A DNA stretch of 40,223 nt from Prevotella sp. (GCA_017554385.1 JAFZIL010000023.1:1-40223), one strand, 5' to 3'; numbered from the stretch's first letter, positions 8,013-15,989 are shown. Made by a program: numbers and translations. Notes: a model not told the origin generated them from the sequence alone.

Positions 8013-9248
8013 TTAGTTGCCGTCAGGTTTTGCGTTTTCTACGATGCGTGAGGGAGCCCATCTAAACTCCTGCCAGTTGTCTGGATGGTTGGGGTCGAAG
8101 TCCTGCCAGTCCTTGCGTAGATACTGTACGATAGGCAGGTTCAGCTGCTTCATGCCCATCACCACGCACTTCGCCACCTCATAGGCACCGAAGGGATTGA
8201 AGTGGGTGTTGTCTTCCAACTTGCGTCCATACATCTCGGCAGGATAGTGCACGAGCATGTGCTTTGACTCCTCAGGGCCTACGGCCAGATAGAGTTCGGT
8301 GGTCATCTTGTTCAGGTCGATGAGGGGCACGTTCTCCTTCTCTGCCACCATCTTCATGGCAGCGGGGAAGTCACCGTGGGTATTACGTATCGACTTGCCG
8401 TCCTTCTCGAACTGTCTGCGCTGTGTAGGCGTGCAGAACACGATGTCGGCTCCTTTCGAACGAACCTGATCGATGAATATCTTCAGTTGGTACTGGTAGT
8501 GATACCAGGCACCGTCACCGGGCTTCTTTTCTTTCTCGTCGTTATGCCCGAACTCCACGAACACGTAGTCGCCCTTCTTCAGCGTAGAGAGAATCTTGTC
8601 GAGTCGGAACGAGCCGATGAACGTGCGGGCTGTGAGTCCGCTCTCTGCATGGTTCGAGATGGCCACCTCAGGACCGAACCAGCGGGTAATCATCTGTCCC
8701 CACGAGGCCCAAGGCTCATGGTTCTGGTCGACGACGGTTGAGTTTCCGCAAAGGTAGATGGTGGGCACGTCGGCGGGCTCCACGTGGATGCTCTTCACTG
8801 CCGGCATCGGCCCGTTGAACTCCAGCGTCAGACGGTCGTCCCATGCCAGATAGCCCTTCTCGCGCTCCTTGATTTTCACCTTCTTTCCTTCCTCAATCAG
8901 CGGTGAGCGCTTGTTTACGGAAAACTCGAACGTTTGCGTGTCCTTTGCCTTGGGTGTCAGGATGTTATCCATCAGTAGTCTTCTGCCTTCGGCACGCACG
9001 GTGGTGTTGCCGTTCTTCTTACCACCTATCACAACGCGCACCTTGTAGTTGCCGTCGGGAACCTTTACAGAGAAATAGAAAGGCTCACCCGGTTTCTTCT
9101 TGTCAGGAGCAGGGAGCACGTCGTAGCCGTAGCCCTGCTGGTCGTTGTAAATGGGCTGCGGCTTCGTCAGGTCGAAGTCAAACGTCTGAGCGAAGAGCGT
9201 CGTGGCAGGTAGTAGTGCCAATAGCCCCAAAATAGTTTTTTTCATCAT
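8013..9248 (-). CDS. Secreted SGNH-hydrolase esterase (CE12-like rhamnogalacturonan acetylesterase)
   Basis: Protein of 411 residues with signal peptide MMKKTILGLLALLPATTLFA. Residues about 22-155 are a beta-rich N-terminal domain (YGYDVLP, GNYKVRVVIGG). The catalytic domain then begins with TIYLCGNSTVVDQ (nucleophile Ser about 170, block I), followed by SGLTARTF, VFVEFGHNDEK (Asn of block III) and DNTHFNPFGA (Asp/His of block V). This set matches carbohydrate esterase family 12, which deacetylates rhamnogalacturonan. It is followed after 3 bp by the GH106 gene, a pairing consistent with joint attack on acetylated pectic side chains. It lies 24 bp downstream of the lipid kinase gene. Confidence 0.85.
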   Translation of the reverse strand: MMKKTILGLLALLPATTLFAQTFDFDLTKPQPIYNDQQGYGYDVLPAPDKKKPGEPFYFSVKVPDGNYKVRVVIGGKKNGNTTVRAEGRRLLMDNILTPKAKDTQTFEFSVNKRSPLIEEGKKVKIKEREKGYLAWDDRLTLEFNGPMPAVKSIHVEPADVPTIYLCGNSTVVDQNHEPWASWGQMITRWFGPEVAISNHAESGLTARTFIGSFRLDKILSTLKKGDYVFVEFGHNDEKEKKPGDGAWYHYQYQLKIFIDQVRSKGADIVFCTPTQRRQFEKDGKSIRNTHGDFPAAMKMVAEKENVPLIDLNKMTTELYLAVGPEESKHMLVHYPAEMYGRKLEDNTHFNPFGAYEVAKCVVMGMKQLNLPIVQYLRKDWQDFDPNHPDNWQEFRWAPSRIVENAKPDGN

Positions 9249-9249
9249 G

Positions 9250-9277
9250 ATTTGTTGTTTGATTAGTTTTGATTAGT
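9250..9277. repeat. 10-bp direct repeat at the lipid kinase/CE12 junction
   Basis: On the minus strand ACTAATCAAA occurs twice in a row. The first copy contains the stop codon (TAA) of the lipid kinase; the second fills the rest of the 24-bp gap before the CE12 ATG. It is another junction formed of a short tandem repeat, here with a 10-bp period. Confidence 0.6.
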
Positions 9278-10208
9278 TTGGTATCAGAAAATTGATGATT
9301 TCTTGTTCAACCTCAATACGGTATTCGCCAACGGGCGTCTTCATCAGACGGCCGTCTATTCCCACCATAGCGTGGCGGGCTTCGTTTACTATGATTTCGC
9401 GGGTGCGGAATGGGTGTACGCTGTGGTGATTGAGGAAGCGCCCGGTAATCAGCAACCAGAGCCCCTCGATCAGTTGCACCATCTGAGGCGTGTATACCAC
9501 CGAGACGTCGAGCATGCCGTTGTAGGGCACTGCCGACGGTGTCTGTCCGTAGCCAGGACCATTGCCTATGCATACAGTCATCACGCGGCGGTCTATGGTG
9601 TCGGTGTTGATTTGCAGGCTCATCTTATATTCCATTCGGTGGAACAGCATCACAACGAGCGAAGAGATGAACGACAATGTACGCGACCCAAACAGTCGAC
9701 GCGTCTGACGGCGCAGGTTCATGATGTCGGCTGTCATGCCAATGTTGATACAGTTCAGGAAGTACCGATGGCATTTCTCGCCCTCTTTGTTCGTGTAGCG
9801 TATGCACCCTAAGTCAATCTTCCTCACATGGTGCTTGCAAAGCCAGTCGATAGTCTGTTCGTCCTTGTCTTCGTCGAAACCGAAGAAGCGGGCAAAGTCA
9901 TTCATGACGCCATTTGGAATGACGCCGATGACTATCTCATCGCGGATGCGCTTTTCTTCCTGCATCAGACAGTTGACGACATCGTTCAGTGCTGAGTCGC
10001 CGCCAACGATGACGATGTTCTTGTAACCGTTGCTTATCAGCATCTTGGCGAGCCTTGCCACGCTGTCGCTGTTTTCGCTTTGAACCATATCGTATACAAT
10101 GCCACGCGCGTCAAGCAATTGTCTGATTTTCTCCCAACGCTTGCGACTGCCTGTGATACTATTCTTGGGACAGTACAGGATGCCCCATCTTGTCGTTTCT
10201 ACTGTCAT
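9273..10208 (-). CDS. Diacylglycerol kinase-family lipid kinase
   Basis: Cytoplasmic lipid kinase of 311 residues (DAGK catalytic fold, YegS/DgkB-like). The nucleotide-binding motif is GGDSALNDV at residues 69-77, where the family usually has GGDGTxxEV, so Gly-Thr is replaced by Ser-Ala. Other family features are present: VIGVIPNGVMNDFARFF, the NCINIGMTADIM segment and a C-terminal VGIDGRLMKTPVGEYRIEV region near the usual DGE. It may phosphorylate diacylglycerol or a sphingoid lipid (Bacteroidota make sphingolipids); the substrate cannot be read from sequence. It has a promoter box at 10247-10254 and is first of four leftward genes that include CE12 and GH106. Confidence 0.85.
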   Translation of the reverse strand: MTVETTRWGILYCPKNSITGSRKRWEKIRQLLDARGIVYDMVQSENSDSVARLAKMLISNGYKNIVIVGGDSALNDVVNCLMQEEKRIRDEIVIGVIPNGVMNDFARFFGFDEDKDEQTIDWLCKHHVRKIDLGCIRYTNKEGEKCHRYFLNCINIGMTADIMNLRRQTRRLFGSRTLSFISSLVVMLFHRMEYKMSLQINTDTIDRRVMTVCIGNGPGYGQTPSAVPYNGMLDVSVVYTPQMVQLIEGLWLLITGRFLNHHSVHPFRTREIIVNEARHAMVGIDGRLMKTPVGEYRIEVEQEIINFLIPN

Positions 10209-10246
10209 GCTACCGTTATGAAGGTAATGTAATTATAAATTCAGCG

Positions 10247-10254
10247 CAAAGGTA
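10247..10254 (-). promoter_or_regulatory. -7 promoter element (TACCTTTG) of the lipid kinase operon
   Basis: The minus strand reads TACCTTTGCG about 39 bp upstream of the lipid kinase ATG, an exact TAnnTTTG match. No clean TTTG is present at -33. It is the only leftward promoter seen for the four genes 10208-5124. Confidence 0.6.
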
Positions 10255-10420
10255 ATGAAAATAAATCGAATAAGCCACATAAAGAGTTTAGTTTTTTCAT
10301 TTCGTGGTCAAAAAGTACAGCATTTTGCAATCTATATATGGCAAAAAAGGCCCTATTGCCAGAATCATATCAAGATGGGTTTGACCTATATCAATTTCCC
10401 TGTATTTTTATTCTCAAATA

Positions 10421-10452
10421 TTTGCACGAGATGCGTAAAACCACTAATTTTG
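10421..10452 (+). promoter_or_regulatory. Orphan rightward promoter (TTTG-N20-TAATTTTG)
   Basis: TTTG at 10421-10424 and TAATTTTG at 10445-10452 are separated by 20 bp, an excellent match to the Bacteroides consensus. No rightward gene follows; the next feature on that strand is a terminator 59 bp on. Confidence 0.65.
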
Positions 10453-10458
10453 CACCAT

Positions 10459-10543
10459 AAATATTTGATTTGTTTTAGTAGATTAGTTTTTAAGTAGTTT
10501 GTTTTTTGAGAATCGGCTGTCGTGATGACAGTCGATTTTTTTT
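10459..10543 (+). ncRNA. Candidate small non-coding RNA, about 85 nt
   Basis: Predicted from the promoter at 10421-10452 and the intrinsic terminator at 10511-10543. The predicted transcript is AT-rich, has no plausible open reading frame and ends in a stem-loop with a U8 tail. It resembles no RNA family I know. It could be a trans-acting small RNA, or an RNA pairing with the 3' region of the leftward HTCS transcript, which would run through this site antisense to it. Confidence 0.4.
10511..10543 (+). terminator. Intrinsic terminator, rightward
   Basis: The 11-bp stem AATCGGCTGTC / GACAGTCGATT (one G-U pair) has a 5-nt loop and is followed directly by eight T. The T tract lies only on the right, so it terminates rightward transcripts although no rightward gene precedes it. 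Confidence 0.75.
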
Positions 10544-10619
10544 GTTGTTTATATGAAACCTATCCCAGGAGTTCCTTCAGTTTGCTGACATTGCCGTTAG
10601 ACTACTATGGGCTGGAAGT

Positions 10620-13600
10620 TCAGGCGCTCGGTTTTGCCTTCGCATTATGTTCCTTGACAAAATCGGCAGGTTTCTTACCGAACTGTTTGAAGAAGCATTT
10701 GGAGAAATAGGAGGAACTGGAGAATCCTACCATGTAGCCCACCTCGCTGATGAGGTAGTTGCCCTGCAGGAGCAACTGTGCCGCACGTTTGAGTCGCACA
10801 ATCTGGATCATCTCGTTGGGAGTGACATCGGTGAGTGCCTTGATCTTGGCAAAGAGTCCGCTGCGACTGATGTTCAGCTTCTCTGCAAGGAAGTTGACAT
10901 TCAGGTCGGAATTGTTCACGTTATCCTCGATGAGTGCGTTCAACTTTACAAGGAACTGGTTGTCGACCGGTGTTGTGGCCATCTCGGTGACTGGCTGCCA
11001 AGGCTGTGTTGAGAATTTTTGCATGAGCTGCCTTCGCATCTGTATGATTTGGTTGATGCAGGCCTCGACATATTCTAAAGAGAAAGGCTTTTCGATATAG
11101 ATGTCGGCCCCGCCTCGCATACCCTTTACCTTTGAGGCATCGTCGGTCTTGGCTGTGAGCATGATGAAGGGGATATGAGAGGTATGGGCGTTACGGCGCA
11201 CTTGTCGGCACAGTTCTACGCCATCCATACGTGGCATCATCCAGTCGCTGATAATGATACTTACCTCGTTGTGGCTGAGCAGCTCGAGGGCCTCAATGCC
11301 GTCGTATGCCACTAGCACTTCATATCGATGACTGAAGTTGTCCCTAAGGAAGCTGACCATGTCCTCATTGTCGTCGACGATGAGCATGGTGGAAGGTGGA
11401 TTGTGGAGGGGTGAGGATTCTTCGACAAGTGGAGCGGTATGGTCGAGCGGAGATTTGACTTCTATTGAACTGGTTTGGTCGTCCAGTTCCACGCACTCTT
11501 GGCTGACGGGGAGTTTAACCTTGAAGGTAGAGCCGCGCCCTACTTCTGACTCAACGGTGATGGTGCCATGATGCAAATCGACGATATTCTTCACGATATT
11601 GAGTCCGATGCCCGTACCTGGCTTGTTGTCATGCGCCTGATAGAAGGGTTCGAAGATGCGTTGACGGTCTTCTTCGCGGATGCCAATGCCGTTGTCGCTG
11701 ACGATGATGGCAAAAAAGGGGTCGGCAGGATTGACTTCACAGGATAGACGTACCTCGTCCTTGCTGTACTTGTTGGCATTGGTCAGCAGGTTGCTGACAA
11801 CTTTTGTAATGGCTTCCTTATCAACGATGGCGATAAAGTGAGGGTCGGGATAATCGACGGTGAAGCGCTTACCCCCCTGTTCAAAGGTAGGTGCAAAGCG
11901 CTCGCAAACATTCTGGATCAGCTGGCAGATGTTCTGTGGTGCAAAGTGTATTACGATCTGCTGCTGTTCAATCTTGCGGAAGTCGAGCAACTGGTTGACA
12001 AGCTGCAACAGCCGATGGGCATTGCGGTCGATGACTTGAAGCGATGAGTGGTGGATGGTGGATGGTGAAGAGTGTGTTTCTATTTCCTTCTTTATTTGTT
12101 CCAACGGCCCTATAATCAGCGAGACGGGTGTACGGATTTCGTGAGCAATCATCGTGAAGAAATTGAGTCGGGCCTCACGCACCTCATTTTCTTTTTGTTG
12201 AGCCAGCCGCTGCATCTCTTGCTGGTGCAACTGATTGGCTCGCTGCAAGCGGTAATGAATGTAGTACCAGACAGCAGTTACAATCAGCAGGAGATAGAGC
12301 GTTTTTGCCCACCAGCTCCACCAGAAGGGCGGATGTACACGGAGGTGCAGTCGGGCCTCATGGTCGGACCACACACCATCGTTGTTGGTAGCCCGCACCC
12401 TGAATGTGTAGATACCAGCAGGCAGGTTGGTGTAGGTGGCCGTATGCTGGTTGCCTATGAGGTGCCAGTCGTTGTCGAAGTTCTCCATCATATATGCATA
12501 CTGGTTTTTCTGTGGAGAGCAGTAACTGAGCGAGGCAAACGAGAAGCTAAGCATACGGGCGTCGTGATAGTCAAGTTCCATCTCGTCGGTCAGCGTGAGG
12601 TCGAGCGTGGCTCCGTCATCAGTCAGCAGTTCATGACCATTGATTTCGAGCGACGTGATATAGACCGGTGGCATGACGCTGTTGGTCTTGATTTGGTAGG
12701 GATAGAAATAGTTCAGACCGTTATTTGAACCGAAATATATTCGACCGTCGCTGGCCTTCATGGCTGCATTTGGCTGGAACTGCTCGCTCAGCAGACCATC
12801 GTGGAGGGTGAATCTGGTGGTTTGAAGGCTATGTGCTGAGGGCTGAGGGCTGAGAGCGGAGGATTCATGCTCTGGCAAGCGTCCCTGAGGGTTGAGGGTT
12901 GAGGGTGGCTCGTAGCGTACGATGCCACGTTCTGTCGACAGCCACAGCACTCCTTGGTCCTCGACGATACCCATCACGTTGCAGTTGGGCACGTCGAGAG
13001 GGATCCGAGTGAAAACATCGTCATCCTTTTCCTGAAGAAAGAGTCCGGTGGCTGCACCCGCCCAAAGTTGCCCACTGTGGTCGATATGAATGCAGTTTAC
13101 CTGACTGTCGGGCAATGATGCTTTGTGACAGGCATTTTGGGCATAATACAACAAGCCGCCTCCCTGAGTAGCCAGCCACAGCTGTCCCTTACCGTCTTCG
13201 TCGATATCGATGGTCGTTGCCTCTAACTTGTCAACAAGGTTGAAATTGTCGGCTGAGGGGTTGAAAAGATGAAGACCGGTCCTTGTCGCCACCCAAGTAC
13301 GTCCTGCCTGATCGTGGTGGATGGCGTAGGAACTATAATCGTCAAGACACCCCTTGGTGTTATCAGGGATATAATGGCGCAAGTGGCCATTGGAAAGATG
13401 GAGGACGTAGACGCCCGTAGTGTAAGTGCCTATCCACAGTTCCTCACCTTTTATGGCAAGGGCATGAACGTTCAGACTGCCCAGCAGACCGCGATGGGGA
13501 TAGGCAACAAACTGTCGGCTGGCAGGTGAATAGCACATCAGACCGCCATCGTCGCTGGCTATCCAGATGTGGCCTTGCCGGTCTTCACAAAAACGCGAGA

Positions 13601-14714
13601 TGACATTTCCATTCAGCCCCATCTCCACCGACAGACCATCGAAGCGACGTCCAACAGGCGAAACGTAGGTCACACCTCCATAGAACGTGCCTATCCAGAG
13701 GCCTCCTTCAATATCGTTAGTGATAGAATAGACAAAGCGGTCAGACAGTCCCCGTTGGTTGAGCCCGTGCTTCCATTGTTTAGTCATGGGGTTGAAATAT
13801 ACCAGGCCGTCATCGCAACCGATGCAGATCACGTCATTGCCTAGCATCTCGGACGTTTCTGTTCCAACCTGTTGCATGATGGCTGCCGACTCGCCCTGAT
13901 TTTCGAAAAGCGTGTGGATGTGCAGGCCAGCCTTGGTTACTGCAGGCGAAAGCACCTGTTCCAGACGGCCATCGCTGTGCATGAGTAGTAGTCCGTTCTC
14001 CCATGTCCCCAACCAGAGCTGACCGTCGTGGGTCTGGAGCATACAAAGCGCGCCATAGTTGCCGTCGAACAAGAAGTCGACAGGTTCGAACTTATCGTGC
14101 AACCTATTCAGTCGGCAGACGGCATGATAGCTCCAGTTGGTGACCGTCCACACCTGATTGCTATTGTCGACAAAGACTTGTGCTACTGGATCTCCCCCTA
14201 CATCGTATTGTCGCACCTGTCCCGTTTTCAGTGCATAGCACCACACACCGTCGGCCATAGTCGAGACCCATAGCTGGTCGTTCTTGTCGAGGGAGATATG
14301 GGTGACAGCAGAATGGATGTCTAAGGGGAGCCGTTCGGCACGAGTATCTTTGGTATGCTCAGCATGAGTCCCTTCGGCAAGCTCAGCACTTGAACGCTCA
14401 AAGCTGAAACAGAACACCCCCTGTTCGGTGCCTACGTAGATGCCCTGTTTACCAGCCATAAGAGCCGATATATACTGGTTGAAGCCTAACGCTGCTATCT
14501 TGTAAGGCTTCACCGTGGTCCCATCGTAGCGACACAGACCATTGTCGGTACCGAACCACAGGTAGCCGTATCGGTCTTGCACGATGTTTCGCACAGCAGT
14601 TGATGTCAGTCCGTCGTTCATCGTAATATTACGATAGCTGTAGTTGTCTTTTGCAACAGCATGCAATAGGCTGCATAGATAGACAACGACTAGAAGAGCG
14701 GACTTGTTCTTCAT
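10620..14714 (-). CDS. Hybrid two-component sensor kinase/response regulator (HTCS)
   Basis: One-protein regulator of 1364 residues that senses a ligand in the periplasm and activates a nearby uptake locus. Order: signal peptide; beta-propeller of repeated blades with WFGT/WIGT-type strands (about 25-700); Y_Y_Y-like domain (about 715-790); transmembrane helix (about 803-822); HisKA with HEIRTP (phospho-His about 858); HATPase (NKYS, DNGIGI, GTGIGLNI); receiver with VDDNEDM and SDWMMPRMDG (phospho-Asp about 1157); AraC-type HTH at the C-terminus. It starts 10 bp after the preceding stop, so it may be read as the last gene of the 25-kb operon and control it. Repeats are embedded in frame at 11388-11415, 12046-12073, 12835-12905 and 14338-14385, two of them in kinase linkers. 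All key catalytic residues are present. Confidence 0.95.
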   Translation of the reverse strand: MKNKSALLVVVYLCSLLHAVAKDNYSYRNITMNDGLTSTAVRNIVQDRYGYLWFGTDNGLCRYDGTTVKPYKIAALGFNQYISALMAGKQGIYVGTEQGVFCFSFERSSAELAEGTHAEHTKDTRAERLPLDIHSAVTHISLDKNDQLWVSTMADGVWCYALKTGQVRQYDVGGDPVAQVFVDNSNQVWTVTNWSYHAVCRLNRLHDKFEPVDFLFDGNYGALCMLQTHDGQLWLGTWENGLLLMHSDGRLEQVLSPAVTKAGLHIHTLFENQGESAAIMQQVGTETSEMLGNDVICIGCDDGLVYFNPMTKQWKHGLNQRGLSDRFVYSITNDIEGGLWIGTFYGGVTYVSPVGRRFDGLSVEMGLNGNVISRFCEDRQGHIWIASDDGGLMCYSPASRQFVAYPHRGLLGSLNVHALAIKGEELWIGTYTTGVYVLHLSNGHLRHYIPDNTKGCLDDYSSYAIHHDQAGRTWVATRTGLHLFNPSADNFNLVDKLEATTIDIDEDGKGQLWLATQGGGLLYYAQNACHKASLPDSQVNCIHIDHSGQLWAGAATGLFLQEKDDDVFTRIPLDVPNCNVMGIVEDQGVLWLSTERGIVRYEPPSTLNPQGRLPEHESSALSPQPSAHSLQTTRFTLHDGLLSEQFQPNAAMKASDGRIYFGSNNGLNYFYPYQIKTNSVMPPVYITSLEINGHELLTDDGATLDLTLTDEMELDYHDARMLSFSFASLSYCSPQKNQYAYMMENFDNDWHLIGNQHTATYTNLPAGIYTFRVRATNNDGVWSDHEARLHLRVHPPFWWSWWAKTLYLLLIVTAVWYYIHYRLQRANQLHQQEMQRLAQQKENEVREARLNFFTMIAHEIRTPVSLIIGPLEQIKKEIETHSSPSTIHHSSLQVIDRNAHRLLQLVNQLLDFRKIEQQQIVIHFAPQNICQLIQNVCERFAPTFEQGGKRFTVDYPDPHFIAIVDKEAITKVVSNLLTNANKYSKDEVRLSCEVNPADPFFAIIVSDNGIGIREEDRQRIFEPFYQAHDNKPGTGIGLNIVKNIVDLHHGTITVESEVGRGSTFKVKLPVSQECVELDDQTSSIEVKSPLDHTAPLVEESSPLHNPPSTMLIVDDNEDMVSFLRDNFSHRYEVLVAYDGIEALELLSHNEVSIIISDWMMPRMDGVELCRQVRRNAHTSHIPFIMLTAKTDDASKVKGMRGGADIYIEKPFSLEYVEACINQIIQMRRQLMQKFSTQPWQPVTEMATTPVDNQFLVKLNALIEDNVNNSDLNVNFLAEKLNISRSGLFAKIKALTDVTPNEMIQIVRLKRAAQLLLQGNYLISEVGYMVGFSSSSYFSKCFFKQFGKKPADFVKEHNAKAKPSA
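11388..11415. repeat. 4 x 7 bp run in the HATPase-receiver linker of the HTCS
   Basis: Plus strand GGTGGAA GGTGGAT TGTGGAG GGGTGAG. It encodes SSPLHNPPST just before the receiver domain MLIVDDNE. Confidence 0.65.
12046..12073. repeat. 4 x 7 bp run between the two HisKA helices of the HTCS
   Basis: Plus strand GAGTGGT GGATGGT GGATGGT GAAGAGT. It encodes about THSSPSTIHHSS (residues 880-890), just where the two dimerisation helices turn, so it lengthens that hairpin. Confidence 0.75.
12835..12905. repeat. Composite repeat element inside the HTCS beta-propeller
   Basis: Three copies of GCTGAGG/GCTGAGA (12835-12855) and three of (C/T)TGAGGG (12885-12905) flank a core with TGCTCTGGCAAGCGTC. The 33-bp stretch 12858-12890 matches 14755-14787 at 30 of 33 positions. 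It encodes a Pro/Ser/His-rich insert (residues about 603-626, including GRLPEHE) that looks like low-complexity sequence within a blade. Confidence 0.8.
14338..14385. repeat. 2 x 24 bp tandem repeat inside the HTCS beta-propeller
   Basis: Two adjacent 24-bp units (14338-14361 and 14362-14385) agree at about 19 of 24 positions and share a GAG(T)..CTT.GG..(T/A)GCTCA pattern. They encode the polar insert AELAEGTHAEHTKDTRAE, out of character with the propeller strands around it. Confidence 0.7.
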
Positions 14715-14724
14715 ACTTAATGAG

Positions 14725-15954
14725 TTAGTTTATTTTGAACCGATAGGGGTACGAGGAGGGTTCTTGCTCTGGCAAGCGTCTCTGAGGACCGAGCGGAGGA
14801 GCGCCCATGACCACAAGATAGAGATGGCGTAAGGTCTTGCCACGGGGGATGGTAAAGGTTGTAGCATTGGATGGGCTATAGAGACTCTCATCCTGTGTGG
14901 TGACTCCCACGAAGCCGTAGCGCAGGTTCTTTCCGCTTAGCCGTATGCGGAAGGACCTTGAACGTAGGTCAACGAGGCTGTCGAGGAGGATGGCATTGAA
15001 GCCATAGTCCTCGGGAGCGTTCTTTGGAGCCAGCCACTTATTGGGCAGGCGTTCCAGTTCTGTGTTGAAGGTACAGGCGTATGGGCGTGTCTCCTTACGT
15101 GCATGCTTGAAGTCGAAGTTCACAAGGTGCTGGTAGCCTTGAAACATCTCCTCGCTGAATTCGTCCTCATTAAGGTTGTATATGCGTTTGTAGGTCAGTA
15201 TGGGGTCTTCTTCCCTTCGTCCCTGACGGTAGAGCTCGGCAATGGAAGGCCGTCCGTGGAGATCGCTCCACCACTGGATGACATATGGCGAGTGGTAGAT
15301 ATTTTCCATTGCAAGGAAGGCTTTGTGGGTAAGCGTCTTGAAAGCCTCGAAGTGATAGTTCTCGTCGCGAAGCCACCAGGGGTTCACCTGCCAGAGCATC
15401 CACTGTGAGGTCATCTCGTAGAATCCGCTGCCTCCCCATGCATCGCCCACTGAGTCGGCAGGTATCTGCAGCTGGAAGGAGTGTCCGAGTTCGTGAGCCA
15501 TACAGTTCATGGTCTTGTCCTGTATACGGTTAGGCGCTACCCATAGGGCACCGATGGTATTGTCGTAGGTGCCGCCGTAGGCAGTGCCGTCGAGCGAGTA
15601 CCTCACCATGACCATCATCTTGTAGCGGGAAGACTTGCTCTTTAATGGACAGACAAATTCGAGCGTGTCACGGAAGAAGTTATAAAACGTCTGCACCCGC
15701 TCCATGAGTACGGAGAGGTTGAAGGCCATGGTTTTTCCTTCGAGTTCTGGTGGGTTCTGCAGGTCGTTGCCGAAGCCGCGTTCCCAAAGGAAGATGACGT
15801 CGCGCGTCTCAGCAGAGCGCTTCCAGCACCACTGTGAGGTGTCGCTCTCCAGGTTCATTGCACGGAGGTCTTCAGGGATGTAGATGCTCTTCTGTGCTAC
15901 GCTGAGTGCCGGGGGCAACAGGAATAATGCCAGGAAAGGGATGAGGCGATTCAT
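14725..15954 (-). CDS. Secreted zincin-like HExxH protein (DUF6055-like)
   Basis: Protein of 409 residues from ATG 15954; an in-frame TTG at 15963 lies inside the junction repeat and is unlikely. Signal peptide MNRLIPFLALFLLPPALSVA. A zinc-site motif MAHELGHSFQ (His154, Glu155, His158) is followed 22 residues later by a candidate third ligand, Glu180 in GFYEMTSQW; this is the gluzincin pattern. The C-terminus carries a beta-rich segment ending YPYRFKIN, like the family I remember as DUF6055. Proteolytic activity is inferred, not shown. Residues about 388-400 (PLGPQRRLPEQEPSS) come from a repeat element. It is ninth in the operon, 19 bp after SusD and 10 bp before the HTCS. It appears distantly related to the protein at 32873-35443. 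Confidence 0.7.
   Translation of the reverse strand: MNRLIPFLALFLLPPALSVAQKSIYIPEDLRAMNLESDTSQWCWKRSAETRDVIFLWERGFGNDLQNPPELEGKTMAFNLSVLMERVQTFYNFFRDTLEFVCPLKSKSSRYKMMVMVRYSLDGTAYGGTYDNTIGALWVAPNRIQDKTMNCMAHELGHSFQLQIPADSVGDAWGGSGFYEMTSQWMLWQVNPWWLRDENYHFEAFKTLTHKAFLAMENIYHSPYVIQWWSDLHGRPSIAELYRQGRREEDPILTYKRIYNLNEDEFSEEMFQGYQHLVNFDFKHARKETRPYACTFNTELERLPNKWLAPKNAPEDYGFNAILLDSLVDLRSRSFRIRLSGKNLRYGFVGVTTQDESLYSPSNATTFTIPRGKTLRHLYLVVMGAPPLGPQRRLPEQEPSSYPYRFKIN
14755..14795. repeat. Repeat element in the 3' end of the HExxH protein gene
   Basis: The 33-bp stretch 14755-14787 matches 12858-12890 at 30 of 33 positions, and the following CCGAGCGGAGG also occurs at 7134-7144. It encodes QRRLPEQE in the same frame as GRLPEHE in the HTCS. 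Confidence 0.75.
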
Positions 15955-15989
15955 AATTCTCAATTTTCAATTCTCAATCCTCAATTTTA
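15955..15989. repeat. 5 x 7 bp array at the SusD / HExxH junction
   Basis: Plus strand AATTCTC AATTTTC AATTCTC AATCCTC AATTTTA. On the coding (minus) strand the units read like GAGAATT. The array ends exactly at the downstream ATG (15952-15954). The upstream SusD stop (TGA, 15974-15976) lies inside it, so its last four residues (KIED) are repeat-encoded. Confidence 0.9.

Larger units (their letters stand above)
10209..10619. other. 411-bp gene-free region between the lipid kinase and HTCS genes
   Basis: AT-rich gap. It holds the leftward lipid kinase promoter, an orphan rightward promoter (10421-10452) and a rightward terminator (10511-10543). An 80-codon rightward frame at 10255-10497 has no recognisable product, no clear ribosome binding context and spans the orphan promoter, so I do not call it. 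No leftward terminator for the HTCS gene is obvious. Confidence 0.6.

Noticed and set aside
10255-10497. 80-codon rightward open frame in the lipid kinase/HTCS gap
   Set aside because: Composition is atypical, no family is recognisable, and it overlaps the lipid kinase promoter and the orphan rightward promoter.
12072-12728. Long rightward frame inside the HTCS gene
   Set aside because: Shadow frame antisense to the well-supported HTCS transmembrane and kinase region.
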